Assembly (NCBI GenBank): GCA_963576565.1
Contig: OY755046.1
Span: forward strand, 50,338,786 to 50,402,785
Direction of reading: 5' to 3'
Origin: Aspidapion aeneum
Taxonomy: Eukaryota > Arthropoda > Insecta > Coleoptera > Brentidae
Length of the DNA stretch: 64,000 nucleotides
The translations under genes were made by a program, and so were the position numbers. A model generated the notes under the pieces. The model was given only the letters and a program-made list of their open reading frames with translations. It did no database searches and had not been told where the DNA came from. Within the stretch, counting starts at the first letter, position 1, and each line of letters begins with the position of its first letter. Shown piece by piece: positions 1-11,000 of the stretch.

Positions 1-641
1 GACAAACATTACATTGTACGGAACTGGCCTTTGCAAGAAAGATTTACTACCGGACAGAAAAATGTCACCAACGATTCTTATTAGTCCCGCAAGATAATAT
101 TTAATTGCCGCCTTTGCACATCAAACTTGGATTGATCAAACAGTTTATAAAACACTGGACAAAACAGGCGACGCATTCATATATTTGAAAACTAAATTTC
201 CTCGTCTTAGTGAGGCTAAAATCAAGGAAGGTGTTTTTGTGGGGCGCCAGATTAGACAACTTTTTCAAGATTCGACGTATATTGAACACCTGAATCAAAA
301 AGAAAAACGAGCTTCGTTTGTATTCCAAAACGTGTGTAAGAACTTTTTAGGTAACCATAAAAGTGATGATTATGTCGCTCAGGTCGAGGAATTGCTCTTA
401 GCGTACAAGGCCATGGGATGTAACATGTCCCTTAAAGTGCACTTCCTTCACTCGCATCTGGACTTCTTTCCTGAAAATTTATTAACAGTCTCGGATAAAT
501 ACGGGGAACGGTTTCAGCAAGACATCGCTAAGTTGGAAAAGAGGTTTTCAGGGAAATGCAAGCATGTTGGCGGAGTACTGCTGGTTTTTGAAGCAAGAGG
601 GTTGTACCTCAGGGTATAAAAGGAAAGCAAGCACCAAGTGA
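1..641 (+). pseudogene. Decayed fragment of a repeated arthropod protein family of unknown function
   Basis: The longest open stretch is 185-619 and contains LSEAKIKEGVFVG, CNMSLKVHFLHSHLDFFPEN and SDKYGERFQQDI. I recognise these as blocks of a high-copy arthropod protein family with no assigned function, often found next to transposons. Similarity continues on both sides in other frames: LPPLHIKLGLIKQF upstream (about 110-160), after an in-frame stop, and EYCWFLKQEG downstream (about 575-605), ending at a TGA at 639-641. At least two frameshifts are therefore needed, so the copy is broken. It starts before the window. Family membership is from memory; the frame breaks are seen directly. Confidence 0.6.
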
Positions 642-663
642 AGGTACGAAAGTTCTTATTTAT

Positions 664-830
664 CAGTGGCGCACCAAGGAATATGTCTTGGGGGGCCCGA
701 CGCCTCTATAGTCTCATGATGTCGAATTTTAAGCTATTTTTTGTGTTTTTTTATGAAATTTGTGGAATATATGAAAAAAACCCAAGGCTTGGGGGGGCGG
801 GCCCCAAGGCCCCCCCTTGGTGCGCCCATG
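664..830. mobile_element. Short GC-rich MITE, CA...TG ends, 7-bp target duplication
   Basis: The element begins CAGTGGCGCACC and ends GGTGCGCCCATG, an imperfect terminal inverted repeat. It is flanked by TATTTAT at 657-663 and 831-837. A second member is at 29013-29256 and decayed members are at 5833-6001 and inside 6192-6776. CA...TG ends with 7-bp duplications fit the P superfamily, but no transposase is present, so that assignment is inference. Confidence 0.65.
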
Positions 831-1341
831 TATTTATTATTGTTTGAAACTAAAATAACTCTATACTTAAAAATTTAAATTTATGTCGATAATATTATAA
901 TTATTATCGAAAAATGATAAAAATGGGTAAAAGGGCTGCTCCCTCAAAAATGATGGGTGGTAGAAGAAAACGCAAGCTATATTTGGATTCAGGGCGACGT
1001 CTTACATAAGAATCAGCGGAAATAATGCCAGGCCTCAAGAATTTTGTTTTTTTGCTGACCAGTGTAATTTTAGAACAATTCAAATAGTTGTCATATAGGT
1101 ACATACAGTTTGTTTAAGGTAACAGCACGGATCACCTAACAAACAGATAGGGAACTCAGGTGGTGGGGGGTGCTACGCGCATCTTTCACGCAGCCTGCCA
1201 TGTTGGGGTCAACCACTCCAGAGGCGCATTCTGTATTTCAATATTTTTTAAACTTTTAGTACTTTAAGTAGTAGTGTTGAGCATTAGTGGTGGGTAGATG
1301 TAATTTTTGTGTTTGATATATGTAATTTTTGATTTTAAACA

Positions 1342-1433
1342 ATGGGAATGGTTTGTGCCGTAAGAGACTGTAAATCCACGCGACGGTATACCCTTAATCG
1401 AGGTTATTTTCGATTTCCGCAGGATCCTATAAG
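1342..1433 (+). pseudogene. THAP zinc-finger first exon (transposase N-terminus relic)
   Basis: From ATG 1342 the reading is MGMVCAVRDCKSTRR..., ending FRFPQDPIR just before a good donor (GTAAGC at 1434). C-x4-C followed by a short loop and F-x-FP is the first half of a THAP C2CH finger. The second half (W...C-x2-H) is not visible downstream. An acceptor at about 1620 opens a frame (RICFIYLKFENEP...) that does not resemble THAP and ends at a TGA near 1775. THAP fingers bind DNA in P-type transposases and in some host factors. This copy looks truncated. Confidence 0.45.
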
Positions 1434-1811
1434 GTAAGCTTATACATTACTTTATCTCTCGATTTTTTAAAAACTTTTGTCATATCCTATACATGGTGTT
1501 CAATAATTAAATGTCCTATGAGATGAATCTGTAAATGATTTAAGTACAAAGAGTTCTTAGGGACATATGGATCTGCAACCCCTTTGATTTTGTTTTTTTA
1601 TTTTTTTTTATGCTTTTGCAGGATTTGTTTTATTTATCTCAAATTTGAAAATGAGCCGCTATTAGATCCTAAAAAACAACATATAAACTATGCTTTGTTT
1701 AGAAAGTTTTTGGTGTTTTGTATAAAACAGCGTAAGCTCAGTTGTAGAAAAGGGAAGTTTGTAGATTGGTTTTGATCCTTAAATTAAGCACAGGTTCACA
1801 AATTAAAAGGT

Positions 1812-2480
1812 TAGGGGATAATTCGCCGCAGCCGATTCACCGCGGCCGATTCGCCGCGGCTGATTGTCCGCGGCCCGTTATGCCGCGGGGACAATTCGCT
1901 GCGAGATTTTTGTTTCATGATATTACCATTGTTTTATTTACCTTTATATAATATTTTTTTACAAAAATAATGTTTTAAAACTTTCCATTATTATTATTTA
2001 TGGTATACAATTCAGCATTTATTTATGAACCGATATGCATCAAACTAGAAACTTTAAGATCTTTCCGGGCGCTGATTATTATTTTTAACTTAAACTAAAA
2101 AAAATCAAAATAGCAACCGACCTGAAACACCTTCAAGTTTCGAATTTGATGCATATCGGTTTATAAATGGAAAAATCCGCCATTTTGCCAGCGACCCTAA
2201 AAATCTTATCAGTCTGAGTTAGATACAAATCCGTTCATAAACGGGAAAATCCGCCATTTTATTTATTTTCCTAATAAAAAAAATATTGAATGTATATTAA
2301 CCACCAAATATGTAGTTGGAAAGGTTTAAAAAAAGTTATAGTCAAACAAATATATATACAGCTAAATACAACTGTTTAAACAATTCCCAATGGTAATATC
2401 ATAAAACAAAAAATCTTACGGTGAATTGTCTCCGCGGCGAATTGGACCGCAGCAAATTGGCCAAGGCGAATTATCCCCTA
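1812..2480. mobile_element. Fold-back element with GC-rich subterminal repeats
   Basis: The ends are inverse copies starting TAGGGGATAATTCGCC. Inside each end are several diverged units of the type GCGGCCGATTCGCC, then a shared AT-rich stretch (ATTTTTGTTTCATGATATTACCATT on the left, its inverse on the right). The arms are about 150 bp. No clear target duplication was found. The design (subterminal GC-rich repeats, AT-rich core, no ORF) resembles 8830-9938. Confidence 0.6.
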
Positions 2481-3525
2481 CCCATAACCCCCATTAATAA
2501 AAACAGAAACTAGTCATTTTAGCACTAAATTTATTAAAATTTTTAAAACAGATTTTTGGGTAATAGCTTTCAATATTTTTAGGTATTTTTAAATAATTTT
2601 AAAACTTAATTATTACCGTTTTGGTAATGCACAATTCCACAAAATTTTAATGGTCTGTTATAATTTTTAAGAAACAAAAAACATCGAAAAAAAATGCTAA
2701 GTTTAACACCCTGTAAAAACAAAGAGGTCTAATAAAGTTTAATGTGAAAAAAATCTTTGTTTTGACCATTTCCACAGCCCCTTAAAGTTTCATGCATCAT
2801 TTAAATTACAGCCTGTATATTAAACTATTATATAACATTTGGTCAAGAGTTTTTGACACAAATTTGTTATAATTTTTTATTATATTACTATTTACACTTT
2901 TAAGAGAACATATAAAACAACTATTTTTGTTAAAAATTAGATTTTAATAAATTTTAAAATAATAGAAGCAATTTTCTGCGAATTGTAAAGATTATTTGGT
3001 CACCCTGTATCTCCTAAACTTTAAATTTTTCGGAAAAACTAATAAATAATATCTGATTCCAGTAAATTAAGAAATTACTCTACAATGTCAAACTTCTTGT
3101 ATTTAAAATTCGCAATTTTACTCCTCTTAAAATTTAATAAATGTTATCCCAATAAAACAAAAAAAGCAATCAATTTTTTTATTTTTGTCTTTGGCTGTAC
3201 GCTGTAAACGACAACATGCTAACGTATTGTGAACGAAGAAGTGTGTGCTTCCCCTATCTCTCATTCAATAGAACGCGGCCCAGACTCTAAAATTCATTTT
3301 AGCTCCCATTTTTAGCAGTACAAAACTATTTCAATGTTTTTATTGTTTCTGAAAATAAAAATATTTTTTCGCATCAACAATCTGAAACATTCATATTTTA
3401 TGATAAATTTATTTTAGTCCGGCTCTGAGTTTGATTCCCAATGCTCAGCCATCGTTGAATTCTCCGAGATCAAAGACCGCCAGCCGGCTTATTTATCTGT
3501 TTGTTAAGGTGATCCGTGGTAACAG

Positions 3526-4147
3526 AGTCTTTTCAGAGATATGAGAGGCTTATTCAGGCATTTGTCGTACAAATCTTTGGAAAAAATCCTCGAACACGTC
3601 TATTTTGTTTACAATGCATTTTCGCTATCTTGAATTTTTAAGGAATAAACCTTTCCCCCCTTTATTTTAAATAAGAAAAGTGGGTCGAGTGATACCTTGT
3701 TTTAAAGGTCTGTTCAATATTATTTACAAGCGTATAAAAATTTCGACAAAATATCGATTTGTTTTTAAGATATTTGCCCCCAAAATTACCATGCAACAAT
3801 AAGCAAACGTTTCAATTTACATTAATTTCAAAAAACAAAAACAAAACATAAAACACGCCGAGTTACTAATTCTATACTATTAGTTTTTCCATCTTGTTTT
3901 TTGACATGTTTGAGATGGCGGATACAGCCGGCAAATAATCTAGTATGTAGCAGAAACGTTTTTTCATGTTTAATATCATATTTTTTTAGTTACTATATTG
4001 GCATTTAGCGCCGCACTTGTTAGGAATCACTTTCAAGAATTTTCGCAGAGGAACAAGTTGGGCGTCTCAGCAAAATAAAGCTATTTACGAAAATTTTCCC
4101 TGTTACTCATCTCATAAGGAATAGACCGGTGTACTGTGTACTAACAG
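3526..4147. other. Intergenic stretch, no feature seen
   Basis: AT-rich sequence with no supported ORF, no RNA gene and no recognisable terminal repeats. Confidence 0.5.
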
Positions 4148-4155
4148 TATCTAAG

Positions 4156-4511
4156 CAGCGGCGTAGCGTGGGGGGGGGGGCGCGGGGGGTTCGCCGCCCC
4201 CCCCGCCCCGAGGGTAGTGGCGCCCCATAGGTGGGAGAGGCGCCCTTGTGTCGTATCGGCCGCTCCCTCATACATGATGACCTTTTTTTTTTAGTTGCAA
4301 GATTTCGGCAGAGGCGCCCTTGACTTATCGGCCGCCCCCTGACATATGATGACCTTTTTTTTTTTTTTTTGGAGACGGCGCGGTTCAAATTTCTACGGCG
4401 CGGTTCTTTTTTTGAGAGGCGCCTTTTTGGCCGTAAGATTTTTCATCAGTTTTCAGAGGCGCCCTTTTTAGCTGTCGCCCCCCCCGCCCTTTCAGGCACG
4501 CTACGCCGCTG
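4156..4511. mobile_element. hAT-type MITE, 8-bp target duplication
   Basis: Perfect 15-bp terminal inverted repeats CAGCGGCGTAGCGTG / CACGCTACGCCGCTG, flanked by TATCTAAG at 4148-4155 and 4512-4519. The interior is GC-rich with long T tracts and no meaningful ORF. A second copy in the opposite orientation is at 31020-31440 and a decayed one at about 36820-37015. 8-bp duplications are the hAT rule; the autonomous partner is not in the window. Confidence 0.8.
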
Positions 4512-4519
4512 TATCTAAG

Positions 4520-5832
4520 TACCTATAACTATTACTGAGCAGAGCTGGGCAGTAGTCAGATGGCCGTAGTTAACTCCAAGAATAGTTAACTAGCTACTTT
4601 TTTCGTAAAAGTAATTACATTCTATTTTTTTTTCTAGTAGTTATATTCGATTATTTTATTTCTACATGAAGTAGTTAAATACATGGTTTTAACTACTATT
4701 ATTAGTAATTTAACTGCTTGTGCATAATTTGATTACTGTTTAAAATATTTAAATACCAGAAGTTAAATATAAATCAAATTCTAAGCACTGGTCTTTACAC
4801 AGCAATTTATTTTTACCATGATGCATTTTATTTTATTAAAATCGGTTCAGTAAAAATTAATTTATGAGAAAATTATTGCAGGCAAAATTTAGAAGGCCAT
4901 CATATAATCTGTTAAACAATAGTTGAAACAAAAAAAAACATTTATAAACCATCAAATCGAATTTACTTACTCGTACTTCGCTGTGCGTGGCGAAAACAGA
5001 GAGCTATTCAAACACCTAAAAAAAGTGCGTATATAAAAAATATTTAAAAAAATGTTTCTACGAAAATGTCTAATCATATCCCTGCAATATCGGTTCTTCC
5101 ATTAATATCGGTTCTATAGTTCAAAAGTTACACCGAAAACAAATTTGTCGGTTTTTCTTTGTCCACCTGGTAAATATGGCTTGTAATCAACAAAGTAGTT
5201 AAATATTTAACCACTATAATGTCGGGTATTCATTAAGCATATTATCCGAACGGATTTTTCTTTCCTTGAGCTCTGATTGGTTGATTTAAAAATTTGAGTC
5301 AAAGCCTGAGAAAAAAAAATCCGGGCGGATAATACGCTCAATGAACAGCTGGCTTAACTACTTGTAGTAGTAATTTATTGAGTAGTTAATTTATACTCCA
5401 CTACTACAATACTATGCTCTTTTTAAGTAATCTGCCTCCGTTACTGAGTTATATCTAATCTAAGTCTTCCCTGAAAAAAAAATCAAAATTAAATGTTGTA
5501 AATTCCGAAAAGGTGCCGTAGGTACTTGATTGTGTAGATTTTTTAATATTTGGAAAGTTTCCGGCCTTAAGTTTTCCTAGAAAACTTTTCTGAAAAACAA
5601 AAACACTTGCACTTCAAGATATAAGATCTAATTAGATCTAGAAAGATAGCGTCCCTAATCAAAGTTAATTTCTTAGTTTAGAACAATAACACCTATAATA
5701 TAGTAATAAACAATATTCACATTTCAGCCCTCCATAACTTTGTACATTAGGTATTTTAATGAGGGGTGGAATATTGTTATATCACAGCCCTAGACAGCAA
5801 TTGAAGCGAATTACAGAAAGTTATGTGAAAAG
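4520..5832. other. Repeat-derived intergenic DNA around a small TIR element
   Basis: No gene is seen. 4541-5220 and 5350-5460 are rich in AGTAGTTAA-type motifs in both orientations and look like one decayed inverted-repeat element. The small element at 5229-5345 sits inside it. Confidence 0.4.
5229..5345. repeat. Small element with about 31-bp terminal inverted repeats
   Basis: The left end TTCATTAAGCATATTATCCG and the right end, read inversely as TTCATTGAGCGTATTATCCG, match closely over about 31 bp. The element is about 117 bp with no coding capacity. The target duplication is not clear. Confidence 0.5.
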
Positions 5833-6001
5833 CATGAGCGCACACAGGAAGAACGGCTTCGGGGCTCACCCCCTCTTCCCAAACCTAACATTTGTTTAGA
5901 TATTTTCCACATATTCCTTGCATAAAAAAATTAAAGACCATAAAATACGACATCATAGAGTCCCAGCCCCCCCCCAAAGACAAGTTCCTAGGTGCGCCAT
6001 G
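5833..6001. mobile_element. Decayed copy of the CA...TG GC-rich MITE
   Basis: Starts CATGAGCGCACAC and ends GGTGCGCCATG, with the T-rich core and C-rich tract seen in the copies at 664-830 and 29013-29256. A matching 7-bp duplication is not evident here. Confidence 0.45.
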
Positions 6002-6191
6002 AAGAAAAGGATAATATAGTTGGTGAAGTTACGAAGCCGCCTTAATAAGAAGCCCAAACAAAGTATTTCAATGCAAATTATTTTAGTAAATTTTGTTTAT
6101 TTCTTCGCCCATCGCATTTTAAGATCTACTTGTTTAAAAGCCGGTTCATCATCATGCAACCGATCGATTGTGTAATGTTTTCTGTGATATA

Positions 6192-6776
6192 CAGGGTGTT
6201 TTATAATATATGCATGGACGCACTTAGGTGGAGGGCCTCGGGGCCCGGCTCCCTCCCCCTAGAGTTCCTGCATGTTGACATATTTGGATATGTCAACATA
6301 CAGGGACTCTACCTCCCCCAAGCCTACGGATTTTTTAGATATTTTTAACATATTTCAAGAAAATAGCATAAAATACGGCATTATCGGGTCTCAGCCCCCT
6401 CAAGACACACAACGATCATTATTCATTTTTTGCGAATATCTTCGGAATCCTTTGAACCTCAAAACCGTATTTTTTCGAGTAGCGTAGAAGTTTGGGAGAA
6501 AAACACCCAGTACCACTTTAAAACATCCACCAATTATGGCGTTTGAAAAAAATTCCGCACAAAACATAGCTTACTATGTGTAGAAAATACTTACAAAAGC
6601 TGTTTTCGGCACGATAAACGGTTCCGGAGATATTCCCAAAAACTATTTTTTTTCAATTTCAATTTGTATCTTGAAAATGGTGCATTTAAGAGGGTAACCT
6701 TAGAAAAACTTTTTTTGATATTTTTGAACGCGCTATCACGTTCTAAAAACCTGCACATATATTATGAAACACCCTG
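6192..6776. mobile_element. TA-flanked CAGGGTGT element
   Basis: Terminal inverted repeats CAGGGTGTTT(T/C)ATAATATAT with TA on both sides (6190-6191, 6777-6778), the target duplication expected of Tc1/mariner-type elements. A degenerate GC-rich MITE (about 6213-6410) and a small hairpin (TGTTGACATAT / ATATGTCAACA, about 6271-6296) lie inside. Other TA-flanked families with CAGG(G/A)TGT ends are at 32737, 59150, 59975 and 60716. Confidence 0.65.
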
Positions 6777-6778
6777 TA

Positions 6779-8003
6779 TATCCTATTTTTTGCAGGGTCA
6801 GTTTACATTTCTCCATCCACTCCTACCTTGTCTAATATTGATATCTTGCATTTTAAAGCAACACTTGAGAATAAAACACTCAATGCAGCCCTATTGTGCC
6901 CTGCAGCACCTTTTTTTTCAGGATTTGATCCAATAATAAAGTGCGGGTGGGGACTGGGAATTTTTTCCTTTAGTTTTCATATGTACAGTGATGATAACTT
7001 TATTTAATCTCAGTTCGGTCGCAAATGTTGAGTCAGAATCATTAAATGAGTTTTTATACGAATCCATTGTTGGGTTGAATTTTATTTAAAAAATGTAACT
7101 ACATGTAAGTGTGAACATTTGACGGATTTTATAAAAGTTTAAAATAAAAATTTTCAATTTCAGTATTTTATAATTTCTGAACTAATAATTTCTATTTTTT
7201 TCATAAATCATGGATTACTGGGACTAGATTTCTCATAATTTTGCAGGAGACCTAAAGAGCTTATTTGAAAAAATATAATAATATTTTCAGAAAGAAATTT
7301 CAAAAAACTTTGGTAAATATTATATTTTGCAAAAGCTTTTTAATTTGAAACAAAATGTACTGTGTAACAGTTTTAAATTTTTCGTTTCTGGAGTACCCTA
7401 CATGCATATTATTTTTGATTAAAATCATAGGTTTTGATTAAAAAATATAATCCCACGATAGTCGACCACCATTCTTTAAAATTTTGGTAAACTAGTTTTG
7501 ATTTTAAAGCTAATTGGCTCCATAATGAAAGCGCAAGTGACAAAATTGCGTGTGACAAAATCGGGAGTAACAACAGCGCGAGTGACAAAAGCGCGATGTA
7601 ACAAAAAGACGATGCAAACAAACCGCGAATAACAAAAGCGCGAATGTGTATAACTGGCGATACGTTTATTTCCATAGTTAATAGCGCATTACTTCGTTCC
7701 CGGGATTCCAGAGGATGTGATTCCGAAATGAGCATCTTTGAAGGGTACATTTTAATTTCGTCCGCCATCTTGGATTTTGAGATGGCGGACAAAAAAATAT
7801 ATTTAGTCAAAACTCTAATCAGTTCTCTATCAAGTGCAGTTTTTCCCATTAAAATCGATTGTATAGTTCAAAGGTTATAATGAAAAAAATATTGTCCGGT
7901 TTTTTTTGGCCCACCTGGTATATCTACATTCACATATTATTATAGAATGTTTCCCTAATTCTTCTGTGGTTTTTTATTTTTTAATATTTTTCCTCGCTTG
8001 TAG
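6779..8003. other. Region upstream of NRAMP copy 1
   Basis: No gene is supported. 7530-7650 holds diverged tandem units of the type GTGACAAAAGCGCGA, resembling one arm of a fold-back element (compare 20552-20760). The promoter and first non-coding exon of NRAMP copy 1 are probably here or further upstream, but I cannot locate them. Confidence 0.4.
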
Positions 8004-8004
8004 A

Positions 8005-11000
8005 ATGTGTGAGAGTGATGTGACATCTTCAGGAGAGAGTGGTATTATGACTTCAACAGAAGAATCGAATATAAAATTCCGCCCAACAAATCATCCTGAA
8101 GGCGATACCGATCACAGTGAACACAATCGTCACCATGGAGTTGATGATCTTTTTGAAGAAAGAATTATTATTCCAGAAACTAGTGAGGTAAGCAATTGGG
8201 TAATTTAGGAAACAGAAACTACATTGAAAGTCTATTATTGATACAATTACGGAATATTTCAACGGGTCCTAGAAACCAAAATAGTATTAACTGGGACTAA
8301 ATCCTTTAGCTAATTTTGGACCTATTTTTTCCAGACTGGATTCAGCTTTAGAAAGCTATGGGCCTTTACTGGACCAGGGTTCCTCATGTCCATAGCTTTT
8401 CTTGATCCTGGAAACATAGAAAGCGATCTGCAGTGCGGAACAATTGTAGAATATAGGCTTTTGTGGGTGCTGCTATGGGCCACTATTTTGGGGTTATTAA
8501 TGCAAAGGCTTTCCGCTAGATTGGGTGAGTGACAATGGGACTAAATTTCTAAAACCGCGGACCCGTGAGCAAGTGAACTCTGTAAGCCAGGGCTATTTGG
8601 CCTTGTGTAAGCCAGCCCAAGGCCAACAAAAAAATACAGGCCACGACTCTGAAAAAATCAGCTGTTCTCGGGGAGCTGACTTTTACATTGGGTCTTATGG
8701 GAGGTCAGACGTTTTTTTATCATATTTTCAAAATGGCACTTCAGATTTCCGCGAAATTTCAGTCAAATATTCTCAGACACCATCGCGATATTGCACCAAA
8801 CTTTTGTAAGGATGCAAGATGATTAAAAGCGGTCTAGGACAACTGGGCGTCGCCAACTCGGCGCCGCCAACTGGGCGCCGGGCCAACTGGGCGCCGGGCC
8901 AACTGGGCGCCGGGCCAACTGGGCGCCGGGCCAACTCGGCGCCGCCAACTGGGCGCCGGCCAACTCGGCGCCGGACTAAAATTTTTTTTTGGATAAAATT
9001 TGTAGATGACAAATAAAATATATTATTTATATAAAAACATCTTTAAAAAATCCTTTACGCAATCTTTTACAAACTTTTATTTACCTTCAGATGTTCTGTC
9101 TAACTAACTAACTATCTATCAAATCTTGTGAAGCGTTTTTGACACACTTCCCATTATCCGATTTGGATGAAATTTGGTACACACGTAGTGGTCCCATGAC
9201 AATACAACAATAAGAAAAAAATATCCTCCCACCCCTACCCCTTCCATAGAAAAATTTGTATTTGACACACATCCCGTTATCTGATTTGGATGAAATTTGG
9301 TATACATATAGTGATCCGATGACAATACAATATTAAGAAAAAAATATCCTCCCACCTCTACCCCACTCCCTTTCATAGAAAAATGAGTTTTTGACACACT
9401 TCCCATTATCCGATTTGGATGAAATTTGGTATTCACATAGTGGTCCGATGACAATACAACATTTTAAAAAAAAATATCAAAATTTTATCCAAATCGGATA
9501 ACGGGAAGTGTGTCAAAAACACATTTTTCTATAGAAGGGGTGGGGGTAGGGGTGGGAGGATATTTTGTTCTTAATGTTGTATTGTCGTGGGACCACTACG
9601 TGTGTACCAAATTTCATCCAAATCAGATAATGGGAAGTGTGTCAAAAACGCTTCACAAGATTTGATAGATACTTAGTTAGTTAGACAGAACATCTGAAGC
9701 TAAAAAAATTGCGTAAAGGATTTTTTAAAGATGTTTTTATATAAATAATATATTTTATTTTTCATCTACACATTTTATCCAAAAAAAAATTTTAAGTCCG
9801 GCGCCGAGTTGGCCGGCGCCCAGTTGGCGGCGCCGAGTTGGCCCGGCGTCCAGTTGGCCCGGCGCCCAGTTGGCGGCGCCGAGTTGGCGGCGCCCAGTTG
9901 GCGGCGCCGAGTTGGCGGCGCCCAGTTGTCCCATTCCGGATTAAAAGGGTAAAATCTTCAAGATTTAGCATTCCTTATTTTGAATTCAAATTACCCGCCA
10001 TGTACCGCATGCCATCTGTTATATTTGACATGTATTTGACGTTGTCATCTGTGGTCAAACAGGCGCTATTTAAAAAAAAATCAAATATTCATAAACCGTG
10101 ATTCGAACTTCACTATTTTAAAGACAATCAGGTGTGTCGTGACGTAACCATCAAAAAAGAAATCAGCCCCCGATGTGACGTCAATAAAGTGGAGGATCGT
10201 GGCCCGTCCGTTTTGATAGCCCTGGCCAGCCGTTCATGTAGCTGATACTGTATCAATATTCGCTAGTGTGGACGCGTTACATAGCTGCTTCGCGCCTCAA
10301 AGCGTGTTCGTGAACCTGGTGTGTAACACGTCCACACTAGCGAATATTGATACAGTATCAGTTCTGGTCACGGCTTCCTTAAAGTACAGATCCACCATCG
10401 CTTTGGAATCGAAGCCCAGATATTCCTTCAAAAAAACATTCTACAGGCAGCTAATTAAAAATGCAAAATTATTAATAAGAAACTAACCTACGCTACGATA
10501 CGATAAGAAAATATAAACATAAATAAAATTACGGTACAGACAAAACCACTTGAAACTTTAAGTATCAAATGATAATATCAAAAACTATACCATGCAAATA
10601 TGTATTTGTGTTAATAAACTATTTTTAGTATTTGTAATTCCCCTTTAAAATACTGGTAAATATTTGTTTCTAAAGTAGGGGAAATAGGGGTAAAATGGGA
10701 TACTTAATTTTATAGGCTTATTTCTCCTATGAAATGATAATTATACGTTCGTCATTTGAAATTAAGTTTACTAGATATGTTATCTTTATGTCTTAATTTT
10801 CAGTTTCAGCGATTTAGAACTCTATTAATAACTTTGTCTCATTTTGCCCCGCATACGGGGTAAAATGGGATACCTATATGTGGCAAAACGGACGGGGCAG
10901 TTGTGTAATTTAGAATCAATATTCTACACAAGTTTTATGTATTAAAATACTAACCAAGTTTAAAATTCCTATTTAAATACAGTAAAACCTCCTATAAGCG

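Larger units (their letters stand above)
1126..3518. mobile_element. P-like DNA element with a THAP exon, interrupted by a fold-back element
   Basis: The left end reads CACGGATCACCTAACAAACA and the right end is its near-perfect inverse (TGTTTGTTAAGGTGATCCGTG region, 3498-3518). Both sides are flanked by GTAACAG (1119-1125 and 3519-3525), a 7-bp target duplication. A THAP-type exon lies about 215 bp inside the left end. P-superfamily transposases carry an N-terminal THAP domain and make 7-8 bp duplications, so a P-like origin fits. No catalytic region was found. The nested element 1812-2480 occupies the middle and the rest is AT-rich non-coding DNA. Confidence 0.55.

Noticed and set aside
4107..4388. 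93-codon minus-strand frame
   Set aside because: Lies in the hAT MITE, low-complexity K/R/P-rich translation of its T and C runs.
6130..6487. Two overlapping plus-strand frames
   Set aside because: Inside the CAGGGTGT element and its nested MITE; no motif.
8840..8980. Regular GC-rich tandem repeats that might look like a CRISPR array
   Set aside because: No spacers, units touch each other, and the same units are inverted at 9793-9930: these are fold-back arms in a eukaryotic intron.
9119..9454. 111-codon minus-strand frame with internal repeats
   Set aside because: Translation of the inverted-repeat arm of the fold-back element, whose repeat period happens to stay in frame.
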